Shown piece after piece: positions 57,961 to 64,000 of a stretch of DNA of 64,000 nucleotides (position 1 is the first letter of the stretch; every line of letters begins with the position of its first letter). Both the position numbers and the translations under genes were made by a program. Under the pieces are notes generated by a model. The model was not told where the DNA came from and did no database searches. It was given only the letters and a program-made list of their open reading frames with translations. The stretch covers positions 1-64,000 of the forward strand of contig CAIYID010000064.1 in the NCBI GenBank assembly GCA_903926205.1, written 5' to 3'. Origin of the DNA: an uncultured Bdellovibrionales bacterium (lineage in GTDB: Bacteria; Bdellovibrionota; Bdellovibrionia; Bdellovibrionales; Bdellovibrionaceae).

Positions 57961-59055
57961 ATGAAACAGGTCTTATTGCTTTTGGTAAACCTAATTTTAA
58001 TCTTCACCCCCATATATGGACAGTCGCAAGGTCGTATTTGCTCGGAGGTCCTAACCACCATTACAGAGCTTGATTTGACAAGGAGTGCTCCAAAAGAGAC
58101 TCCATCAGAAACTCCATCAGAAACAAGTGACCCTCGCTTGAAACAAGATTCCTTGGATGATTTTAAAGAACAAATCGAAGCGGGGGACCTCTGGGCAAAC
58201 TGGCCCGTGGTTTCACAAATGAAACAAAATATACGCAGTAAAATTGAAACAACCTGTCGTAATCCACGAAGCTGTTCTCCAGAACAAATCACCAATATTG
58301 TTGAAACAAGTGTTGTCGATTCCTTTAGCCGCGTGGAGACCCTTAAAACCTTCAGTCGCCAGATTCGTAGCTATGCAATATTAATTAGCGTCTCCGTTGG
58401 AATTGCCTATGGTAACCACGTGATTAAAGCCGATTTGCCGCAATCACTTCAATTCACTTCAGATTTTGTGAGCCTTGCGACCTCCATTGGTTTATTAAAA
58501 TTGGGCGCTCCATTCTGGGATTATGTCGGAGGTCTTTTAAATTTGGGGTCTCATCGCATAAAAGGTAATAAAAGTTTTTTTCGAGACTCAGGAATGGCCA
58601 CAAGACTAGATGAACGATATCGTCGGCTCCAAGGAAAATTCACGCCTTGGCAACAGACCGAAATGAAACGCGTTAATGATTTTATGAAAGAAGTGGAGTC
58701 TAACTCTTTTGCAGCTATTGAATCGACGCTGGATAAGGGTATCGCGAAGGGACGAGTAGAACGTGCCTCCGTGCGATTGGCTTTGATTGCAAAAAGTTTG
58801 CGGACAAATTATCCAGAATTAACCGGTCAAGATTTCGAAATTTTAAATCGTATTCGCGTGATTTTCACCAATCCTTTGCAGGAGCATGTAAAGAACGGCG
58901 ATGTGGAGCCGGAAGTTTTCGATAAGCTTTATGAACTCACAATGCAGTCCATCGAAAAACTTGATCCAGAGGATTTTAAAAAAAAGGATTCCTGCGAACG
59001 ATATCATACGAACATTCGCCTGTGGTTGGATTTGCCTCAAATCTCGGGTTGTTGA
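57961..59055 (+). CDS. Unknown secreted/membrane protein
   Basis: 364 residues from ATG 57961 (an upstream in-frame start at 57856 has no signal peptide). A clear signal peptide (KQVLLLLVNLILIFTPIYG) is followed by a short TPSETPSET repeat, a helical part, one or two hydrophobic segments near 135-190 (IRSYAILISVSVGIAYGNHV, LATSIGLLKLGAPFWDYVGG), and a long charged helical C-terminus. Six bases separate its stop from the end of convergent clpB. No family recognised; codon use looks like the neighbours, so it is probably real. Confidence 0.6.
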   Translation: MKQVLLLLVNLILIFTPIYGQSQGRICSEVLTTITELDLTRSAPKETPSETPSETSDPRLKQDSLDDFKEQIEAGDLWANWPVVSQMKQNIRSKIETTCRNPRSCSPEQITNIVETSVVDSFSRVETLKTFSRQIRSYAILISVSVGIAYGNHVIKADLPQSLQFTSDFVSLATSIGLLKLGAPFWDYVGGLLNLGSHRIKGNKSFFRDSGMATRLDERYRRLQGKFTPWQQTEMKRVNDFMKEVESNSFAAIESTLDKGIAKGRVERASVRLALIAKSLRTNYPELTGQDFEILNRIRVIFTNPLQEHVKNGDVEPEVFDKLYELTMQSIEKLDPEDFKKKDSCERYHTNIRLWLDLPQISGC

Positions 59056-59061
59056 GTGCAC

Positions 59062-61689
59062 TCACTCCACTTTAAATTTCAAGCCCGTAGAGTCCCTTCC
59101 TCCTGCGCCTTCGGCTGTCGCGGTCACGAAAACTTTGGCGCCAGCCTTGATCGCGCCAGAAATAATTTCGCGGCTGAGGGGATTGAGCAAGTCAGTTTGA
59201 ATTACCCGCTTCAAGGGACGAGCTCCGTAAACAGGATCGAAGCCTTTTTTTGCTAAAAACTCCACCGCTTTTTCGTTGATGTCGATCTCAATGCGTTTGG
59301 CTTTGAGACGCTCTGCCACCTGCTTGAGTTGCACTTTTACGATGCCTGCGATCTGTGCTTCACCCAAAGAATTGTAAACAATCGTTTCATCCACGCGATT
59401 TAAAAATTCTGGACGGAAATGATTTTTCAGCGCCAGCATTACGGCTTCCTGTTTTTCTTTCTCACTCATTTTTGGATCAATGATTACTTGCGAGCCAATA
59501 TTTGAAGTCATGATGATCACCGTATTTTTGAAGTCCACCGTGCGCCCTTGACCATCCGTCAAACGGCCATCATCCAAGACTTGCAAGAGCACATTGAACA
59601 CATCCACATGCGCTTTTTCGATTTCATCCAAAAGCACCACGCTGTAAGGGCGACGACGAATGGACTCCGTCAATTGACCCCCCTCTTCATAACCCACATA
59701 TCCCGGAGGCGCTCCGACCAATCGAGAAACCGAGTGTTTCTCCATGTACTCGCTCATGTCGATTCGTACGATGGCCTGATCATCATCAAATAAAAATTCC
59801 GCCAAAGCTTTTACAGTTTCGGTTTTACCAACTCCCGTCGGTCCTAAAAACATGAAGGTACCAATCGGTCGATTGGGATCAGAAATTTCTGCCCGAGCCC
59901 TGCGAATCGCATCGGCGATAATTTTTAAAGCATGATCCTGCCCCACCACGCGCTCGGAAAGTTTTTGTTCCATCGAGAGCAGCTTGGCCGTTTCACTTTC
60001 AAGCATTTTTTGAACAGGAATCCCAGTCCACTTGGCGACCACTTCTGCCACGTCCTCAGGCCCCACTTCTTCTTTTAAAAGTCGTTTTTCTGTAACAGTT
60101 CCTGCCGATTTTTTTGCAGAAGAACGCTCTTCCATTTTTTTGAGTTTGGATTCCAAATTTGGCAATTGCCCGTATTTCAACTCTGCCGCTTTACCGAGCT
60201 CACCAACACGTTCCGCTTTTTCCATTTCCAACCGAGTGTTTTCAATTTGAAGTTTCACTTGCTTGATTTCATTGAGACCTCCTTTTTCAAATTCCCATTG
60301 TTCACGAAGAATTTGGTTTTGGGCGGAAAGCTCCTTGATTTCAGTTTCAATTTTTCCTAAACGATCTTTCGAAACCTCGTCTTTTTCTTTTTTCAAAGCT
60401 TCGCGTTCAATACGACGTTGCATCAGGTCTCGCTCGATTTTATCAATTTCCTCAGGAACTGACTTGGACTCAATGCCAAGCTTTGAGGCTGCTTCATCGA
60501 TCAAATCAATGGCCTTATCAGGCAAAAATCTAGAAGTAATATATCGGTGCGACAATTTCACAGCAGAAACAATGGCCGAGTCCATGATTCGTACGCCATG
60601 ATGAACTTCATATTTTTCTTTAAGCCCCCGCAAAATCGAGATGGCGTCATCGACGGAAGGTTCGTCGACCAAGACCGTTTGAAAACGACGCTCAAGAGCG
60701 GCATCTTTTTCAATGTACTTACGATATTCATCTAAAGTGGTGGCTCCAATACAGTGCAACTCTCCGCGCGCCAAAGCCGGTTTTAAAAGTTGACCGGCGT
60801 CCATGGCCCCTTCCGATTTACCTGCACCAACAAGAGTGTGGATCTCGTCAATAAAAAGTAAAATCTGTCCTTCGCTCGAGGTCACCTCTTTGATCACAGC
60901 TTTCAAACGCTCTTCAAACTCACCTCGATATTTGGCACCTGCGATGAGAGCCCCCATATCTAGGGCCAACAGTTTTTTTCCAATCAAATTTTCAGGCACA
61001 TCCTGCTTTATAATTCGAAGAGCCAAACCTTCCGCGATCGCGGTCTTTCCCACGCCAGGCTCGCCGATCAAAACTGGATTATTTTTCGTGCGTCTTGAGA
61101 GCACCTGAATCACTCGACGAATTTCCGAGTCCCGACCAATCACCGGGTCTAATTTTCCCTCTGCAGCGAGAGCGGTCAAATCACGAGCATATTTTTTCAA
61201 AACCTCATATTTATTTTCAGGATCATCGTCAGTAACTTTTTGAGAACCCCGAATTTCAGCTAGAGCAACTTTGATTGCCTCCAGCTTAACACCCGCCTTT
61301 TTCCAAATCGTATTCAAGTCAGAATCACTGACCTTCAACAGGGACAAAAGAAAATGTTCAGTGGATACATAGGAGTCGCCGAATGACTGAGCCTCAACTT
61401 CAGCCCCACTAAAAATAGTTACCAAACGCTGACTAGGGGAAACTTTAAGTCCAGAGCCCGAAACTCGAGGAAATTTATTGATTCGGGTCTCCACGTCCAA
61501 TTGCAGACTTTTAACATTCACTCCGGCTTTTTCAAACAGTCTGACGACAACGCCTTCTGATTGCTGTAGTAAAGCCATTAATAGATGTTCGGGCTCGACG
61601 GTGGGGCTTTGCTTTGTCTCAGCCATTTGGGCTGCAGCAGACATCGCCTCTTGGCTCTTCCTGGTCATTTTATCCATTTCATTAGCCAT
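59062..61689 (-). CDS. clpB: ATP-dependent disaggregase ClpB
   Basis: 875 residues. N-terminal Clp repeats (about 1-145), first AAA+ with Walker A GEPGVGKT near 205, a coiled-coil middle domain (about 410-525, [19 protein letters not shown]) that marks ClpB, and a second AAA+ with GPTGVGKT near 610 and arginine-finger [11 protein letters not shown]. It rescues aggregated proteins with DnaK. GGAGG lies upstream of the ATG. No heat-shock promoter could be named in the short upstream gap. It has no ClpP-binding loop, as expected. Confidence 0.97.
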   Translation of the reverse strand: MANEMDKMTRKSQEAMSAAAQMAETKQSPTVEPEHLLMALLQQSEGVVVRLFEKAGVNVKSLQLDVETRINKFPRVSGSGLKVSPSQRLVTIFSGAEVEAQSFGDSYVSTEHFLLSLLKVSDSDLNTIWKKAGVKLEAIKVALAEIRGSQKVTDDDPENKYEVLKKYARDLTALAAEGKLDPVIGRDSEIRRVIQVLSRRTKNNPVLIGEPGVGKTAIAEGLALRIIKQDVPENLIGKKLLALDMGALIAGAKYRGEFEERLKAVIKEVTSSEGQILLFIDEIHTLVGAGKSEGAMDAGQLLKPALARGELHCIGATTLDEYRKYIEKDAALERRFQTVLVDEPSVDDAISILRGLKEKYEVHHGVRIMDSAIVSAVKLSHRYITSRFLPDKAIDLIDEAASKLGIESKSVPEEIDKIERDLMQRRIEREALKKEKDEVSKDRLGKIETEIKELSAQNQILREQWEFEKGGLNEIKQVKLQIENTRLEMEKAERVGELGKAAELKYGQLPNLESKLKKMEERSSAKKSAGTVTEKRLLKEEVGPEDVAEVVAKWTGIPVQKMLESETAKLLSMEQKLSERVVGQDHALKIIADAIRRARAEISDPNRPIGTFMFLGPTGVGKTETVKALAEFLFDDDQAIVRIDMSEYMEKHSVSRLVGAPPGYVGYEEGGQLTESIRRRPYSVVLLDEIEKAHVDVFNVLLQVLDDGRLTDGQGRTVDFKNTVIIMTSNIGSQVIIDPKMSEKEKQEAVMLALKNHFRPEFLNRVDETIVYNSLGEAQIAGIVKVQLKQVAERLKAKRIEIDINEKAVEFLAKKGFDPVYGARPLKRVIQTDLLNPLSREIISGAIKAGAKVFVTATAEGAGGRDSTGLKFKVE

Positions 61690-61839
61690 GATAAACCTCC
61701 AAAAATTCCGCTTGAGTTAATGGCACCCACCACTCTGATTGCCATCCCACATAAATTCTGGGTTTATTTTTAAAAATGTCAATGCTTCGCCAGCTCAATA
61801 AACAAACAGAATTATAGACAGCCAAAAACCTCCGTGCTA

Positions 61840-62097
61840 ATGACTCGTCCTGAAATGTCCACGAGAAATCCCACTCCAAAAAGAATTCAACCCAGCATCA
61901 AACACGAGGCTGTCAATCCTCGTGATTACCTAAAATATAATTTGCCGTGGGCCTGTGAAGATTGCTCTCATTATAATTTCGAAAATGATAACTGCTCTTT
62001 TGGCTGTCACGTTAAGTGGCACAAAAAAGAATATCAAAAACACGCCTATGAGCTGAGCGGACGTATGGCTTTATGCCGTTTTCAAGAAATTGACTAG
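61840..62097 (+). CDS. Small cysteine-rich protein, possibly zinc-binding
   Basis: 85 residues from ATG 61840 (GTG 61834 or ATG 61855 also possible). The centre has CEDCSHYNFENDNCSFGCHVKWH and a later LCRF: CxxC and CxxxC with His, a pattern that could bind zinc or iron. The N-terminus is basic and Pro-rich. It diverges from clpB. Coding is supported by the clustered Cys/His and even composition; no family recognised. Confidence 0.5.
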   Translation: MTRPEMSTRNPTPKRIQPSIKHEAVNPRDYLKYNLPWACEDCSHYNFENDNCSFGCHVKWHKKEYQKHAYELSGRMALCRFQEID

Positions 62098-62235
62098 TCC
62101 TTGGCCTAAAATAAAACCCCTCGAGTGTCAAATTTCCCTCTATTGGAGCTCATTTCCAGTCCATTGTCCCTAGAGTTAATATCTGATGAAAGTCTAATTT
62201 TAAATTTTCTAGAAAAAAACAGGCCTACGGTCCTG

Positions 62236-62262
62236 TCAACTTCATAACATATCTGTCGATCA
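62236..62262 (+). promoter_or_regulatory. Candidate sigma28 (FliA) promoter of the flagellin gene
   Basis: TCAA (62236-62239), a 15-base spacer, and GTCGATCA (62255-62262) compare with TAAA-N15-GCCGATAA. Three of four and six of eight bases match, with exact spacing. Late flagellar genes use sigma28 in many bacteria. Confidence 0.5.
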
Positions 62263-62494
62263 GTCCTGTGTCACACGTTTGACTGTGTGGGAAATAAATA
62301 CGGATGAAGGATTCACCCAGAGAAGCCGTCAGTTCTCTGAGAAAAAAGAAAAGGAGGTTTTCACGGAAGAGTACTAAATACTGAAGCAGTATTTTTAGGA
62401 AATAAGTGAGAACGAAAAGGAAATCTTAAACTCACTTAAGGCTCGGAAGCCGTCCCCAGTAGCAAGGGGAACTTAAACAAGGAGGAAATTTTTT

Positions 62495-62512
62495 ATGAAT
62501 TTAATAAATTAA
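62495..62512 (+). CDS. Five-codon leader mini-ORF before fliC
   Basis: ATG AAT TTA ATA AAT TAA encodes MNLIN. A strong AAGGAGG is placed properly upstream, and the stop is 23 bases before the flagellin ATG, which has its own GGAGG. Such a well-placed start with an immediate stop suggests a translated leader or a ribosome standby site. No experimental support. Confidence 0.4.
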   Translation: MNLIN

Positions 62513-62535
62513 TTATTTTAACGGAGGAATTTTAT

Positions 62536-63369
62536 ATGGGTATGCGTGTAACAACAAATATAGCAGCTTTAAATGCTCAAAGAAATTTAATTGGTAGCCA
62601 ACGTCAAATCAGTAAAAGCATGGCGCAGTTATCTAGCGGTAGTCGTATCAACATCGCGGCGGATGATGCTGCCGGGTTGGCCATCAGTGAACGCTTGAAA
62701 TCAAGTATCCGATCTGCTCGACAAGCCAATCGCAATGCGAACGATGGTATTTCGCTAGTGCAAACGGCTGAGGGCGGCTTGAATGAAATCGGAAATATCG
62801 TCACTCGTCTGCGTGAGTTAGGAATCCAAGCATCATCTGACACCGTCGGAGATACAGAGCGCGGTTTCATTCACAAAGAGGTCGCTCAACTAAAAGAGGA
62901 AATTCAACGGATCTCTGCAACAACCTCTTGGGGCAAAACTAAACTCTTGGACGGTTCTACTCAATCATTCGATTTTCAAGTTGGTATCTATAACAATGAG
63001 AAGGAAGATCGAATCTCTTTCAACGCAGCAGAAAATAATGCGTCTCTAGACTCATTAGGATTGTCAGGAATTGACTACACTTCTAAAGAGGGAGCTCAAC
63101 AAGCTCTGTCGCAACTAGACACGGCACAAACCAGCGTCAATGGATTTCGTGCAAATCTGGGAGCTCTGCAAAATCGACTATCTTCTACAGTTGATAACTT
63201 AGCTGTTTATGAAGAAAACATGAGTGCAGCGAATTCACGAATTCGTGATACAGACGTCGCTCAAGCGTCTTCAGAGATGACTCGCAATAACATCTTATTA
63301 CAAGCTGGGACTGCGACCTTGGCTCAAGCCAATCAAGTGAATCAATTAGCCTTGAAACTCTTGGGTTGA
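62536..63369 (+). CDS. fliC: Flagellin
   Basis: 277 residues, the short form with only D0/D1 domains. The conserved N-terminus (VTTNIAALNAQRNL, LSSGSRINIAADDAAGLAISE, NANDGISLVQTAEGGLNEI) and C-terminus (ENMSAANSRIRDTDVAQ, LQAGTATLAQANQVNQLALKLL) pair to form the filament core. There is no variable D2/D3 region. It is exported by the flagellar secretion system. GGAGG lies ten bases upstream. Only one flagellin lies in the window; relatives often have several. A terminator follows. Confidence 0.97.
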   Translation: MGMRVTTNIAALNAQRNLIGSQRQISKSMAQLSSGSRINIAADDAAGLAISERLKSSIRSARQANRNANDGISLVQTAEGGLNEIGNIVTRLRELGIQASSDTVGDTERGFIHKEVAQLKEEIQRISATTSWGKTKLLDGSTQSFDFQVGIYNNEKEDRISFNAAENNASLDSLGLSGIDYTSKEGAQQALSQLDTAQTSVNGFRANLGALQNRLSSTVDNLAVYEENMSAANSRIRDTDVAQASSEMTRNNILLQAGTATLAQANQVNQLALKLLG

Positions 63370-63391
63370 TATTAGAATCAAATAAATAATG

Positions 63392-63430
63392 AAATGGCTC
63401 ATGTTAAAAACATGGGCCATTTTTATTTTA
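63392..63430 (+). terminator. Rho-independent terminator after fliC
   Basis: AATGGCTCATGTT (63393-63405) pairs with AACATGGGCCATT (63409-63421) with two G-T pairs and a three-base loop. It is followed by TTTTATTTTATC. About 25 bases past the fliC stop. Confidence 0.88.
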
Positions 63431-63612
63431 TCGTTTTATCGATCGATACTTAAAAACTGCTTAAAATCCTTTTTCAAAAAATATGAAAATATTTTCTACA
63501 CTTCGTGATTTCCAATTGCTTTTTTTTGTGTAGGAACTTTTCAGGACCACAAAAATTCACCGAATGATTTCCGAAGTGTCTAAGTTTTTACCAATAATTT
63601 CAATAATTTAGC

Positions 63613-63640
63613 TAAAGACTTTGGGCGTGTTTTCCGTTAT
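63613..63640 (+). promoter_or_regulatory. Weak sigma28-like promoter before the lipoprotein gene
   Basis: TAAA (63613-63616), a 16-base spacer, and TCCGTTAT (63633-63640) match the sigma28 consensus at four of four and five of eight bases, with a spacer one base long. It lies 35 bases before the ATG. A sigma70 -10 (TATAGT at 63639) overlaps it, so the sigma factor is unclear. Confidence 0.3.
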
Positions 63641-63674
63641 AGTTATTGTAAACCAAACCACTTTGGAGGGGACC

Positions 63675-64000
63675 ATGAAACAAACACAAAAAATAATTCA
63701 ACCTTTAATAGCCTCAATCATCGCACTTTCACTCAACACTGCGTGCGGTCCTGGTGTTCAGAATAAATCGGCAGCCGTTGATTCACCGGTTACTAATCAA
63801 GCTCCAGGCGCAGTAACTCCAACCGCAAATTGGCAGGCCGTTTCACAAGCAATGGATTCAACGGTCAGCGGTGGTCCAATGAATTCATACCCACTGATTC
63901 AAATAGACTCCGTCGCACAAACGGTCGAGCTTTTAATTCCATTTAGTTTCTCCTTGGGACTTGGATCGCTCACTCCAATATTACCTGGCTCAATTTCAAT
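63675..64000 (+). CDS. Unknown lipoprotein, N-terminal part (runs off the window)
   Basis: The first ~108 residues are seen; the gene continues past the end. A basic start (MKQTQKIIQP) and hydrophobic stretch (LIASIIALSLNTAC) end at a cysteine, giving a lipoprotein signal with an unusual Asn at -3. The mature part begins GPGVQNKSAAVDSPV and is rich in Ser, Thr, Pro and Asn, typical of a flexible linker after a lipid anchor. GGAGGGG is well placed before the ATG. No family could be recognised from this part. Confidence 0.75.
   Translation, partial: MKQTQKIIQPLIASIIALSLNTACGPGVQNKSAAVDSPVTNQAPGAVTPTANWQAVSQAMDSTVSGGPMNSYPLIQIDSVAQTVELLIPFSFSLGLGSLTPILPGSIS

Larger units (their letters stand above)
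62098..62535 (+). other. Flagellin promoter and structured leader region
   Basis: This gap of 438 bases carries no gene apart from a five-codon mini-ORF. It has a sigma28-like promoter near 62236-62262, then four hairpins: CAGAGAA/TTCTCTG (62318-62339), AAATACTG/CAGTATTT (62376-62394, perfect, three-base loop), TAAGTGAG/CTCACTTA (62403-62438) and TCCCC/GGGGA (62453-62470). Three Shine-Dalgarno-like GGAGG sites follow (62353, 62481, 62523). The leader would be about 260 bases. Confidence 0.65.

Noticed and set aside
62098-62535. CRISPR or attachment-site repeats in the flagellin upstream region
   Set aside because: The inverted repeats differ in sequence and spacing, and there are no regular direct repeats with spacers.

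Overview
The window looks like part of a Bdellovibrionota (Bdellovibrio-like) chromosome. This is inferred from family content and was not checked by any search: moderate-to-low GC with A/T-rich spacers, a polar-flagellum-type short flagellin, an NtrY/NtrX pair, an archaeal-type ProS, a TIGR03546/TIGR03545 membrane-protein pair, and many 'no relatives' secreted proteins. No IS element, prophage, CRISPR array or rRNA operon was seen.

Layout. (1) 1-9.8 kb is an accessory and envelope region. It starts with a very A/T-rich stretch and a decaying 'mobile mystery' pair (HTH protein mobA plus a truncated Fic protein mobB). After that come a family 9 glycosyltransferase, an MsbA-like ABC exporter, a flippase-like integral membrane protein, a family 2 glycosyltransferase, the TIGR03546/TIGR03545 pair and a membrane-anchored TlpA/ResA-type thioredoxin. 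(2) 9.96-42.95 kb is one uninterrupted minus-strand information-processing block. In transcription order it reads: four tRNAs (Thr-Tyr-Gly-Thr), tuf, tRNA-Trp, secE, nusG, rplK, rplA, L10 leader, rplJ, rplL, rpoB, rpoC, a strong terminator, then rpsL, rpsG, fusA, the S10, spc and alpha operons down to rplQ, and a second strong terminator. Gene order is classical, with two gaps: rplX (L24) is absent between rplN and rplE, and infA/map are absent between adk and rpmJ. (3) 43-49.2 kb holds rlmB, a large unknown protein, pyrF, a double cyclic-nucleotide-binding protein and proS. (4) 49.2-55.5 kb is a minus-strand run ribE-ribBA-ribH-(86-aa unknown)-ntrY-ntrX. (5) 55.7-64 kb holds secreted or lipoprotein-like unknowns, a ParB-like pseudogene, clpB, a small cysteine-rich protein, a flagellin gene with a long structured leader, and the start of a lipoprotein gene.

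How the genes work together. The central block makes most of the ribosome, the RNA polymerase core, EF-G, EF-Tu, NusG and the SecY/SecE translocon subunits. The rib genes make riboflavin from later intermediates, but the GTP cyclohydrolase II half of RibBA has lost its zinc cysteines, so the first committed step probably depends on a gene outside the window. NtrY/NtrX is a membrane sensor and AAA+ response regulator, but the regulator carries GALPGA in place of the sigma54-contacting GAFTGA.

Most notable observations: the structured flagellin leader with a five-codon mini-ORF; the missing rplX; short perfect hairpins in most longer spacers of the ribosomal/RNA polymerase block; the GALPGA NtrX; the degenerate RibBA; and a ParB-like gene broken by a TGG-to-TGA change. 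No clear-cut new multi-gene defence or catalytic system was found.
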